Of a stretch of 23,000 bases of DNA, positions 16,079 through 23,000 are shown one piece after another. The stretch comes from Gastranaerophilus sp045639085 (GTDB taxonomy: Bacteria > Cyanobacteriota > Vampirovibrionia > Gastranaerophilales > Gastranaerophilaceae), in NCBI GenBank assembly GCA_045639085.1, contig JAZUCM010000053.1:1-23000 (forward strand), given 5' to 3'. Within the stretch, counting starts at the first letter, position 1; every line of letters begins with the position of its first letter. The position numbers and the translations under genes were made by a program. The notes under the pieces are model-generated. The model made no database searches. It was not told the origin of the DNA and saw only the letters and a program-made list of their open reading frames with translations.

Positions 16079-16096
16079 AAAAAACAAATACCTCGT

Positions 16097-16124
16097 ATCA
16101 TATAAAATATGACGTAAACGACAA
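16097..16124 (-). promoter_or_regulatory. XRE gene promoter overlapped by a dyad (candidate operator)
   Basis: On the minus strand TTGTCG (16124-16119), a 16-nt spacer and TATGAT (16102-16097) form a plausible promoter with a short leader. The dyad CATAT-AAA-ATATG (16099-16111) covers the -10 box and part of the spacer, a usual place for a self-repressing XRE operator. Not experimentally supported. Confidence 0.45.
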
Positions 16125-16160
16125 TTTGCGAATATGGTAAACCGCATATTTTGGGTAAAT

Positions 16161-16176
16161 TCGACGCATGCGTCGA
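16161..16176. promoter_or_regulatory. Perfect 16-bp palindrome, possible operator
   Basis: TCGACGCATGCGTCGA is identical to its reverse complement. It stands out as a GC-rich island in AT-rich intergenic DNA between the XRE gene and the divergent membrane-protein gene. TGACGTA (16110-16116) and TACGTCA (16191-16197) lie nearby in opposite orientations and share the ACGTC core. With no U tract it is not a terminator. Confidence 0.5.
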
Positions 16177-16300
16177 TAAAAATTTTGAAATACGTCAATA
16201 TTTTATTACAACGTGACAAAAAAAACACCTCGCCAAAAGAATAAATTTTCTAAAAAGGATTTAATCATATTTTCGTAATCAACATGGCGCACTATGAACA

Positions 16301-16309
16301 TGTTACAAT
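16301..16309 (+). promoter_or_regulatory. Extended -10 promoter for the 533-residue protein gene
   Basis: TGTTACAAT fits the TGn-TATAAT extended -10 pattern. The secA promoter in this window has the same form (TGTTATTAT). There is no clear -35. Confidence 0.4.
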
Positions 16310-16399
16310 TTATTAAAAAAATCCTCTGTGACTAGCAAAAAATCTGTTTCAGAGATCTTCTTACGCAAGGTAACAAAGACGATATTAAATTTAAAAAAC

Positions 16400-18001
16400 A
16401 TGTCAATAAATCCAACAACTATAAAACCGCAATCAATAAATAATTTCAGCATGGCAAGACGTTTTACACGCGGAATGGGAACTGGTGCCATGTTACCGCT
16501 TATCGCTCTTGAATGTTTTGTTACCGGCGGAAGAACTATCCAAGCCTATGAGCGTGGCGGATTCGATGAAGCAAGAGAAAGATTTACGGAAGAAGCCATC
16601 GGGGCCGCGTTTTGGTTTGCAGGCGTAAAAGTTTTTAACAAAATGAACGACAAAATCGGCCAAAAAATCCTCAAACTTGCAGACACAAACTTTGACGTCG
16701 GACGTGACAGAGTAAGAAATCCGCTTGCCAATTTCTTAAAAGACAAAGGCAAAGGCCTAAGTGAGTCAACTATCGGCAAATTTAAACTCGCTAAAGTCGG
16801 CGCAAGTATAGTTTTGGCCAATATTTTGGTCGGGCTTGTCGTACCTAAAATCAACCAAAAAATCACCGTACAACTACACGACAAGCGCAACGCCAACAAA
16901 GAAACCTTAAACAAACAAGGCGAAAATTTGCACAATAATCAATATATGCCAAATGAACAAGATTTCTTCAAATATTCAATGGATAAATTTGGTGCAAACA
17001 AAAATGATAACGGCAAAAAAGATGTATCTTTCGGTATGAGCGCACAAGGAATTCTCTCATTAGCAAACAACTTCGAGAATAACAATATTTACCAATTGTT
17101 ATCAACTGACGTCGGTATTGCGGGCGGCCGCGCGATTAGTTCCAGAAACGAACACGAAAGAACAGAAGTTTTATTCCGCGATTTGTCTTCAATTTATTTC
17201 TATATGTTCAGCATTCCAAACATCCACTCTTGGCTGAACAGGCTTGAAGACGGCAAGAAAACTCGCCTGGACCCGGTTGCAACAAAACAGGTTACCGAAC
17301 AACTGAAACTTGCAATGGGCAACAATAAAAACGGACTCACACCTGACGAATTCAAAAAACTCGCAATGGGTGACGACACCAACCTTGGTTATATGACGAA
17401 AGAAATGGACAAAGCTTTTGACTCTAACGGAATAATCAAACTTGATGATTTGACTGCCCAAATAAGGAAAGACAAAGCGATTCCGGCCGATAAAATCGAA
17501 GATTACATCGACTGCGCAAAACGTATGTCCACACTTCAACCAAAGGTCGAAGGCGTAAGCATTTTGACGAAATCGCAAGTCGAAGACGTATTCCGTGGCG
17601 GCGCACTCAACATGCCGGAATTTTTAAACAATGTATACGGTCTTGCATCCAACAACGAAATGTTCGGCAATTCAACAACATACAAACATCAGGACCCTTA
17701 TAAATTCGTTTCCAGCGGCGAACTCACCGCCATAAAAGACGACATGACTGAATACATCAACCAAATAATCAAAAAAGCCCAACGCAAAGGCAAAAAAATA
17801 ACACTCGAAACAATAGAAAACGCAGACAAAATAAATTTCGCAAAAAACCTCTTCAACAGAAGCGTTGGATTTGCGATTTCAGCCCTGTTCCTCTCAACGT
17901 TAATCCCCAAAATTCAATATTGGATTACGGCAAAAAGCACAGGCCAAAACAGTTTTCCGGGAATGACCGACTACAGCAACGAAAAAAATGTTTCTGCGTA
18001 A
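16400..18001 (+). CDS. Unknown 533-residue membrane protein with EF-hand-like segment
   Basis: Not recognised. Numbered from MSINPTTIKPQ, hydrophobic segments lie at about 25-43, 67-78 and 133-149, with a last one at 488-503. The long middle part (about 150-485) is hydrophilic. The third and last hydrophobic segments both run into a P-K-I-x-x-x-I-T motif (VVPKINQKIT and LIPKIQYWIT), which hints at an internal duplication. Around residues 306-318 and 340-351, two helix-NG-loop-helix stretches (NNKNGLTPDEF and DSNGIIKLDDL) resemble degenerate paired EF-hands. The start at 16400 is chosen for its likeness to the MSVNP start of the protein at 14608; no Shine-Dalgarno is visible, and an in-frame GTG lies at 16328. 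A terminator follows. No function is proposed. Confidence 0.8.
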   Translation: MSINPTTIKPQSINNFSMARRFTRGMGTGAMLPLIALECFVTGGRTIQAYERGGFDEARERFTEEAIGAAFWFAGVKVFNKMNDKIGQKILKLADTNFDVGRDRVRNPLANFLKDKGKGLSESTIGKFKLAKVGASIVLANILVGLVVPKINQKITVQLHDKRNANKETLNKQGENLHNNQYMPNEQDFFKYSMDKFGANKNDNGKKDVSFGMSAQGILSLANNFENNNIYQLLSTDVGIAGGRAISSRNEHERTEVLFRDLSSIYFYMFSIPNIHSWLNRLEDGKKTRLDPVATKQVTEQLKLAMGNNKNGLTPDEFKKLAMGDDTNLGYMTKEMDKAFDSNGIIKLDDLTAQIRKDKAIPADKIEDYIDCAKRMSTLQPKVEGVSILTKSQVEDVFRGGALNMPEFLNNVYGLASNNEMFGNSTTYKHQDPYKFVSSGELTAIKDDMTEYINQIIKKAQRKGKKITLETIENADKINFAKNLFNRSVGFAISALFLSTLIPKIQYWITAKSTGQNSFPGMTDYSNEKNVSA

Positions 18002-18012
18002 AAAATCAGCAT

Positions 18013-18043
18013 AAAATGCCGCCTCAGACAGGTGGCATTTTTT
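18013..18043 (+). terminator. Intrinsic terminator after the 533-residue protein gene
   Basis: A 12-bp stem (18013-18024 with 18030-18041, one G-T pair) with a CAGAC loop is followed by a T run. It begins 12 bp after the stop codon and separates this gene from secA. Confidence 0.88.
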
Positions 18044-18051
18044 CATGTCCG

Positions 18052-18060
18052 TGTTATTAT
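18052..18060 (+). promoter_or_regulatory. secA promoter, extended -10
   Basis: TGTTATTAT fits TGn-TATAAT and lies 32 nt before the secA ATG, just after the preceding terminator. A strong GGAGAGG ribosome-binding site lies between it and the start. There is no clear -35. Confidence 0.5.
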
Positions 18061-18092
18061 AGATTTAGCAGACACTAATTGGAGAGGACAAA

Positions 18093-20735
18093 ATGATAAG
18101 TTTATTGTTAAAAATGCTTGGCGATCCTAACGAACGCAAGGTTAAAAATATATTAGGGATTATAGAACACATCAACGCGCTTGAACCGCAATTTGCCGCG
18201 TTATCAGATGAAGAACTGCGCGCAAAAACAGATGAATTCAGACAAATTCTGGCAAACCGCAAAACATCAGAAGATTTTTTGACGGACAGAAAACTTGAAA
18301 AAGAAACATTAGACAAAATTCTTCCTGAAGCTTTTGCGACCGTCAGAGAGGCCGGCAAAAGAGTTTTGAACATGCGCCACTTCGACGTTCAATTGATTGG
18401 CGGATATTTTTTGCATAACGGCCACATCACAGAGATGAGAACCGGGGAAGGTAAAACTCTCGTTGCAACACTTCCCGCATATCTAAACGCGCTTACCGGC
18501 AAAGGTGTTCACGTTGTCACAGTCAACGACTACCTCGCAAAACGTGACAGCGAATGGATGGGCAAAATTTATGAATTTCTGGGACTAACCGTAGGCGTTG
18601 TTCTTTCAGGAACCCGCGGACCCAACGAATACCAAGAAAAACGCCGTGCTTACGCCTGCGATATTACGTATGGAACAAACAACGAATTTGGGTTTGATTA
18701 TCTTCGAGACAATATGGCACAAAGCGCTGAAATGCTAGTTCAACGCCCTTACAATTACGCTATCATCGACGAAGTCGACAGTATCTTAATCGACGAGGCA
18801 AGAACTCCGCTCATCATCAGCGGCCGCCTGGAAAAATCCGCGCAAACTTACGTTCTTATGTCTCAAATCGCGCCAAAACTGGAAAAGAAAAAAGACTATG
18901 AAGTTGACGAAAAAAACAAAAACGTAATTTTAACAGAAGACGGTATCGACCACGCGCAAGAATTATTGGGCGTGACAGACCTCTTTGATGTTTCAACGCA
19001 ATATGCGCACCACCTTCTACAAGCCCTCAAGGCTAAGGAACTTTACGTAAAAGATACTGACTACGTGGTCAAAAACGGTGAAGTTCAAATCGTTGACGAA
19101 TTTACAGGCCGTATTATGGAAGGTCGTCGCTGGTCAGAAGGCTTACACCAAGCACTTGAAGCAAAAGAAGGTGTAAAAATTCAAGATGAAACCCAAACTC
19201 TTGCAAGCATTACGTACCAAAACTTATTCCGTCTGTATCCAAAACTTTCCGGGATGACAGGTACCGCAATGACAGAAGAAGCCGAATTTGGCAAAATATA
19301 CAACCTTGAAGTCACTGTTATTCCGACAAACAAGCCGGATATTCGTGTAAATTATCCTGATAAAATTTATAAGAGCGAACTTGCCAAATATATGGCCGCA
19401 GTCGAAGAAATTGCAGCCGTTCACGCAACAGGAAGACCGGTCTTGGTCGGTACAATCAGCATTGAAAAGTCCGAATTTGTATCAGAACTTTTAAAGCGTC
19501 ACGGTATCAAACACAACGTCCTCAACGCTAAGCAACACGAGCGTGAAGCCTACATCATCGCGCAAGCAGGCCGAGTCGGCGCCGTCACAATCGCAACAAA
19601 CATGGCCGGCCGCGGAACAGATATACTTCTGGGCGGTAACGCAGAATTTCTTGCAAAAGAAAGTCTCGACACCCAAGGTATTACACGCGAAAACCCTGAT
19701 TACGAGCGCCTAAAAGATGAAGCACTTGCCAAAGCCAGAGCAATTACCGAATCTGAGCATAAAAAAGTTGTTGAACTTGGCGGGCTTCACGTAATCGGAA
19801 CGGAACGTCACGAATCCCGCCGTATCGACAACCAATTACGCGGTCGTGCCGCTCGTCAAGGCGACCCGGGCTCTACAAGATTTTTCCTCTCTCTGGAAGA
19901 TAACTTGATGAGAATTTTTGGTGGCGACAAAATTACTGCCGTGATGAACATGATGCAAGTGGAAGAATCTATGGCAATTGAATCTCCGCTCATCACACGC
20001 CAAATTGAATCCGCACAAAAGAAAGTAGAAACCTATCACTTTGACATAAGAAAACACGTCCTAGAATACGACGACGTAATGAACATTCAACGTGAAAAAT
20101 TCTACGCACAACGTCGCAAAGTTCTTTTCGGCAAAAATCTCTCCGGCGATATTCAATATATGATAGAACGCGAAGTCGACAGAATATTGCGCAGTTACAT
20201 CGCACCGGGCATGACTCCTGATGAATACATCTTTGACGACTTGGTAACAATGGTCAGAGAAATCCACTCAACAATCCCTCAACTTTCCCAACTCGATGTC
20301 AAAGATGTTCAAGGAATGAAATTTGAGGCCATCTTCGACAAAGTAAAAGAACTCGCCATTGACGCCTACAAAACTCACGAAGCATCGTTGATTAACTTCT
20401 ACAACAGCGTCTTGAGCAAATACGATCCGAGCTTCATCCCACAACAACCGTTCGTCGACAACAACATGGTTCGCGGCTTAGAACGAGATATCCTATTAAA
20501 AACCATCGACGCAAAATGGATTGATCACCTTCACAATATCGACATGGTTCGCGAAAGTATCGGCCTTCGCGCCTACGGACAAAAAGACCCGCTCATTGAA
20601 TACAAAAAAGAAGCGTACGACTTATTTAACAAAATGATGTACGAAATCCAAGGCGAAACGGTTAAATACCTATTCCGTATGAAGTTCGGAATCCAAATCA
20701 TGAACAACCCGGTCGAAAATATGGAAGAGGAATAG
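18093..20735 (+). CDS. secA: Preprotein translocase ATPase SecA
   Basis: The motor that drives unfolded preproteins through the SecYEG channel. The 880-residue protein shows the NBD1 Walker A in MRTGEGKTLVATLPAYL near 115, the conserved VHVVTVNDYLAKRD, the DEAD-type IIDEVDSILIDEARTPLIIS near 225, and the preprotein cross-linking domain. NBD2 carries TNMAGRGTDILLGGN and HESRRIDNQLRGRAARQGDP. A helical scaffold/wing region ends with WIDHLHNIDMVRESIGLRAY. The C-terminus stops at ENMEEE and lacks the Cys-rich zinc-binding tail of E. coli SecA, which is common outside proteobacteria and some firmicutes. ychF follows after 29 bp. Confidence 0.98.
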   Translation: MISLLLKMLGDPNERKVKNILGIIEHINALEPQFAALSDEELRAKTDEFRQILANRKTSEDFLTDRKLEKETLDKILPEAFATVREAGKRVLNMRHFDVQLIGGYFLHNGHITEMRTGEGKTLVATLPAYLNALTGKGVHVVTVNDYLAKRDSEWMGKIYEFLGLTVGVVLSGTRGPNEYQEKRRAYACDITYGTNNEFGFDYLRDNMAQSAEMLVQRPYNYAIIDEVDSILIDEARTPLIISGRLEKSAQTYVLMSQIAPKLEKKKDYEVDEKNKNVILTEDGIDHAQELLGVTDLFDVSTQYAHHLLQALKAKELYVKDTDYVVKNGEVQIVDEFTGRIMEGRRWSEGLHQALEAKEGVKIQDETQTLASITYQNLFRLYPKLSGMTGTAMTEEAEFGKIYNLEVTVIPTNKPDIRVNYPDKIYKSELAKYMAAVEEIAAVHATGRPVLVGTISIEKSEFVSELLKRHGIKHNVLNAKQHEREAYIIAQAGRVGAVTIATNMAGRGTDILLGGNAEFLAKESLDTQGITRENPDYERLKDEALAKARAITESEHKKVVELGGLHVIGTERHESRRIDNQLRGRAARQGDPGSTRFFLSLEDNLMRIFGGDKITAVMNMMQVEESMAIESPLITRQIESAQKKVETYHFDIRKHVLEYDDVMNIQREKFYAQRRKVLFGKNLSGDIQYMIEREVDRILRSYIAPGMTPDEYIFDDLVTMVREIHSTIPQLSQLDVKDVQGMKFEAIFDKVKELAIDAYKTHEASLINFYNSVLSKYDPSFIPQQPFVDNNMVRGLERDILLKTIDAKWIDHLHNIDMVRESIGLRAYGQKDPLIEYKKEAYDLFNKMMYEIQGETVKYLFRMKFGIQIMNNPVENMEEE

Positions 20736-20764
20736 AGGAAAGAAAACAAAAAAGGAAATATGAA

Positions 20765-21862
20765 ATGTTAAGAACAGGAATAGTAGGGCTTCCAAACGTA
20801 GGAAAATCAACGTTATTCAACGCCCTCACATCAGCAAAAAACGCTCAAAGCGCAAATTACCCGTTTTGTACAATCGAACCTAACGTCGGCGTCGTGAACG
20901 TTCCCGACGAGCGACTCGAAATATTGAAAAAACTTTGCAACGCACAAGAAATAATCCCAACCGCAGTCGAATTCGTCGACATCGCTGGGCTTGTAAAAGG
21001 CGCCAGCAAAGGCGAAGGCTTAGGCAACCAATTCTTACACAATATCCGCGAAGTCGACGCTATTATCCAAGTTATCAGATGTTTTGATGACGAAAACACA
21101 ATCCACGTCGCCGGCAAAGTTAACCCGCTCGACGACATCGAAACAATTAACACAGAACTTGCGCTTGCCGATTTAGCATCTGTCGAAAAACGCCTTGCGC
21201 GTATCGCAAAACAAGCCAAAAGCGGTGACAAAGATGCCGTTTTAGAAGTAAAAGTATTAGAAAAACTTTCAGAACTTCTCAACGAAAGCACGTTTATCAA
21301 CCTCGCCGATCACTTTGAAGGCGACGAAATTCCGGTGGCAAAAATGCTCAACCTTATGTCAACAAAACCTGTAATCTACGTTGCAAACGTCTCTGAAACC
21401 GAAATCAAAGACGGCAATGCCTACACAAAACAAGTTGAAGAATACGCAAAATCTCACGGAGCGGAAACAGTAATAATCTCAGCCCGCATCGAAGAAGAAC
21501 TCGCAGAACTGGGGCCTGATGAAGCAAAAGAATACTTGGCAGAACTTGGCGTTGAAGACAGTGGAATCAACAAAATGATAAAATCTGTATACAAATTGTT
21601 AAATCTACGCACCTTCATCACTGCAGGTGAAAAAGAAATTCACGCCTGGACAATCCCAGCCGGAGCAAAAGCCCCACAAGCAGCCGGAGTAATTCACACC
21701 GACTTTGAAAAAGGGTTCATCCGCGCAGAAGTCACCCCTTATGAAGACTTCGCAGAACTTGGCTCATACGTTGCCTGCAAAGAAAAAGGTGTCACCCGCC
21801 TAGAAGGCAAAGACTACATCGTCCAAGACGGCGACATAGTTCACTTTAGATTTGCAGTGTAA
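20765..21862 (+). CDS. ychF: Ribosome-binding ATPase YchF (Obg/OLA1 family)
   Basis: A universally conserved P-loop NTPase of the Obg family that prefers ATP and associates with ribosomes, linked to oxidative-stress control. The 365-residue product has the P-loop GLPNVGKSTLFNAL (8-21), switch I FCTIEPNVGVV, switch II VDIAGLVKGASKGEGLGNQF, and a C-terminal TGS domain (QAAGVIHTDFEKGFIRAEV). The ATG at 20760 runs into a stop after two further codons, so 20765 is the start, with AAAGGA upstream. It probably shares the secA transcript. A bidirectional terminator follows. Confidence 0.97.
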   Translation: MLRTGIVGLPNVGKSTLFNALTSAKNAQSANYPFCTIEPNVGVVNVPDERLEILKKLCNAQEIIPTAVEFVDIAGLVKGASKGEGLGNQFLHNIREVDAIIQVIRCFDDENTIHVAGKVNPLDDIETINTELALADLASVEKRLARIAKQAKSGDKDAVLEVKVLEKLSELLNESTFINLADHFEGDEIPVAKMLNLMSTKPVIYVANVSETEIKDGNAYTKQVEEYAKSHGAETVIISARIEEELAELGPDEAKEYLAELGVEDSGINKMIKSVYKLLNLRTFITAGEKEIHAWTIPAGAKAPQAAGVIHTDFEKGFIRAEVTPYEDFAELGSYVACKEKGVTRLEGKDYIVQDGDIVHFRFAV

Positions 21863-21871
21863 AAATTGATT

Positions 21872-21898
21872 AAAAAAGCGCCTCAAAGGCGCTTTTTT
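21872..21898. terminator. Bidirectional intrinsic terminator between ychF and the prepilin gene
   Basis: A perfect 12-bp inverted repeat (21872-21883 with 21887-21898) has a CAA loop, a GCGCCT core and A/T runs on both sides. It sits 9 bp after the ychF stop. It can also end minus-strand transcripts from the prepilin gene. Confidence 0.92.
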
Positions 21899-21905
21899 AG
21901 TGTCT

Positions 21906-21929
21906 AAGATTTTAGCGCTTAACACAATG
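21906..21929. repeat. Downstream copy of the prepilin gene 3' end (24 bp)
   Basis: This 24-bp block is identical, but for one base, to 21968-21991, which contains the last codons (HCVKR) and stop of the prepilin gene. On the minus strand the difference is AAG here against AAA in the gene, so the encoded residues stay the same. The copies are 62 bp apart. Confidence 0.9.
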
Positions 21930-21967
21930 CCGGCTGAGCCGGTCCTATACACTGGCCCGCCCCGCGC
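21930..21967. repeat. GC-rich spacer with hairpin and 14-nt G/C-only run
   Basis: Between the two 24-bp copies lies a 38-bp segment much richer in G and C than its surroundings. It contains the hairpin CCGGC-TGA-GCCGG (21930-21942) and an uninterrupted 14-nt G/C run (21954-21967) that abuts the gene-proximal copy. It could be a small palindromic repeat element or part of a recombination or mutagenesis signal. Its nature is not established. Confidence 0.7.
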
Positions 21968-21973
21968 AAGATT

Positions 21974-22945
21974 TTAGCGTTTAACACAATGAATTGATAA
22001 CGAATTAGTTCTTGGAAATGTAAATACCGACTCATTATAATCAATGACCCACGCTCCAGTCGAAGAAACAGGAGTGGCAGTCCAAAACGCTGAAGCATTA
22101 TTATACCCAATCAAAGGCATATTATAAAACATTGACATTGCCTCGTACACATCAGGTAATCGACTATCCGCATCTTGTTGAGTGCAAACTTTGCCCGCTT
22201 CACGATGCACTGCCGTTGGAACATTTGTTTTTAATGATGCGACTGCCGGCAATGGCGCGGCAACTACCGTATCAAAAGGACTTACTGCGGTTATAAATCC
22301 CATATCTTTCCCCAGAGTATTAGGCCCTTTATTTCCGTTTAAATCATACAAAAAATTTGCACACATATATTGCTGCGGGTATAAATATCCTGTTGTACCA
22401 TTAAAACTCTTACAAACCGGGTTGTAAAAAGCTAAAATACTTTCACCATTTTGGGTTTCAAACGCTGCCGCTTTTGTATTCACGTGCGCAAGAGGATTAA
22501 AACGGATAACACCGCCCTCAAGCGCTATAGAAGACGTGAAATAAGGATTTAATTGCGTTAAATTTTTAGGTGTAGATATAGAACTACCCAACATTGTTGT
22601 TAACGAAGAAGGAATACCACAATCAGCAATATGTTCAGCGTCACAAATATTATTAAGTTTTAGAACCTTGCTTAAACCCTCGGTCAAAAATGTTTCTGTT
22701 GCGGTATCTTCAGTAACGGTTACGTTTCCGGCACCATCATTAGTTCCACTGTATTTACCATAGCCGTTCAAGTTTGGCATCATTGCGATGGCTTGGGACA
22801 TACGGGCATACAAAGCTTTGCGTTGGGTGTTCCATGTTCTCTCATTAATGTTCGCCATCAAGCTTGGCAGAGTTATGGCTGCGACCACGCCAATTATCGT
22901 TAATGATAATAAAATCTCCGCCATTGTGAATGCACATTGCGTCAT
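21974..22945 (-). CDS. Prepilin-type protein with DUF1566/lectin-like C-terminus
   Basis: The 323-residue protein has a type IV pilin / type II secretion pseudopilin N-terminus. Short CA precedes FTMAEILLSLTIIGVVAAIT, with Glu at position 5 after the expected prepilin-peptidase cut (A|F). A Gly/Asn-rich, secreted-looking body follows. The last about 40 residues (AFWTATPVSSTGAWVIDY to the terminal SIHCVKR) resemble the W-T/S-S-T..AW-V-DF..VRCVR pattern of DUF1566, FISUMP and C-type-lectin-like domains. The likely role is a surface pilin or adhesin subunit. The start is uncertain: ATG 22945 lies inside a GC-rich repeat-like element and has no ribosome-binding site, and ATG 22924 would remove most of the leader peptide. 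Its 3' end is duplicated downstream. Confidence 0.8.
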   Translation of the reverse strand: MTQCAFTMAEILLSLTIIGVVAAITLPSLMANINERTWNTQRKALYARMSQAIAMMPNLNGYGKYSGTNDGAGNVTVTEDTATETFLTEGLSKVLKLNNICDAEHIADCGIPSSLTTMLGSSISTPKNLTQLNPYFTSSIALEGGVIRFNPLAHVNTKAAAFETQNGESILAFYNPVCKSFNGTTGYLYPQQYMCANFLYDLNGNKGPNTLGKDMGFITAVSPFDTVVAAPLPAVASLKTNVPTAVHREAGKVCTQQDADSRLPDVYEAMSMFYNMPLIGYNNASAFWTATPVSSTGAWVIDYNESVFTFPRTNSLSIHCVKR

Positions 22946-23000
22946 TGCGAGCGAACGGATGTGAGCGCGGCAACCCAGCCGATTGAGCGTAGCGAAATCG
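22943..23000. repeat. GC-rich dispersed-repeat-like (REP/MITE-like) element, cut by the window edge
   Basis: From about 22943 the sequence changes abruptly to a GC-rich block beginning CATTGCGAGCGAACGG. It includes GAGCG and CAACCC segments and a CGATT...AATCG inverted pair at 22980-23000. The CATTGCGAGCGAA head is a motif seen in short dispersed palindromic repeats of many bacterial genomes (general knowledge). No second copy lies in this window, so repetitiveness is inferred. Confidence 0.55.

Larger units (their letters stand above)
16079..16399. other. Intergenic region between XRE gene and 533-residue protein gene
   Basis: About 320 bp without a supported gene. It holds the XRE promoter and dyad, the 16-bp palindrome, an AACATG/CATGTT inverted repeat (16281-16286 and 16299-16304), and an extended -10 (TGTTACAAT, 16301-16309) that could serve the plus-strand gene with an 80-90 nt leader. 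A GTG-initiated extension of the downstream frame from 16328 is possible but not supported by a ribosome-binding site. Confidence 0.6.

Noticed and set aside
16079..16228. 50-residue N-terminal extension of the XRE regulator
   Set aside because: It covers the promoter, dyad and palindrome and has no family similarity; the HTH domain starts right after ATG 16078.
21919..22110. 63-codon minus-strand frame overlapping the prepilin 3' end
   Set aside because: It is an out-of-frame reading of the prepilin gene running into the GC-rich spacer, with no independent start signal.
22182..22427. 81-codon plus-strand frame opposite the prepilin gene
   Set aside because: It lies wholly within the antisense of a well-supported prepilin gene, has no ribosome-binding site and no family features.

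Overview
The window reads as a chromosomal stretch of a low-GC, Gram-negative-type bacterium. The best fit is the non-photosynthetic cyanobacterial sister class Vampirovibrionia (Melainabacteria), order Gastranaerophilales. This is inferred from three things: a type IV prepilin-like protein with the FTMAEIL...GIIGVVAAITLPSL N-terminus common in that group, a membrane-anchored YvcK, and two lineage-type membrane proteins that begin MSVNP/MSINP. A family-9 heptosyltransferase points to an outer membrane with LPS. No rRNA, tRNA, CRISPR array or prophage was found. Most of the window is ordinary housekeeping sequence; the unusual material lies at the two edges and in a few intergenic regions.

Layout. 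Positions 1-117 hold the cut-off end of an IS3-family insertion sequence: the last 28 codons of the transposase and the right terminal inverted repeat. An 8-bp tandem repeat follows. On the minus strand comes rel (bifunctional ppGpp synthetase/hydrolase), then a DUF167/YggU gene (+) converging with yraN (-). A plus-strand run follows: pxpA, yvcK, panB, panC and an unknown two-TM protein. Next is the rplJ-rplL operon with its own promoter and a recognisable L10 leader, closed by a strong bidirectional terminator. dnaA-ruvA run on the minus strand, divergent from comEC (+). Then come a small glycine-rich membrane protein (-), a GT9 heptosyltransferase (+), an XRE regulator (-), a 533-residue membrane protein (+) and secA-ychF (+). 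The right edge holds a prepilin-like gene (-) with repeats at both ends.

How the genes work together. Rel (stringent response), YvcK (carbon/envelope homeostasis), PanB/PanC (pantothenate and CoA), L10-L7/L12 (ribosome stalk), DnaA-RuvA (replication start and branch migration), SecA (protein export) and YchF (translation-associated ATPase) are core functions. ComEC and the prepilin-like protein could both belong to DNA uptake or surface pili, but they are not adjacent.

Points for a second look: (i) the 3' end of the pilin gene is echoed 62 bp downstream across a 14-nt G/C-only run and a small hairpin, and its C-terminus resembles the DUF1566/C-type-lectin-like domains, a layout reminiscent of diversity-generating retroelement targets; (ii) the start codon of that gene lies inside a GC-rich dispersed-repeat-like element; (iii) DnaA has KKHTT where the family has the DNA-reading RDHTT; (iv) several genes without Shine-Dalgarno sites have a -10 hexamer 6-7 nt before ATG, suggesting leaderless mRNAs; (v) palindromes lie between the XRE gene and the divergent 533-residue protein; (vi) the L10 leader carries a 12-bp long-range helix.
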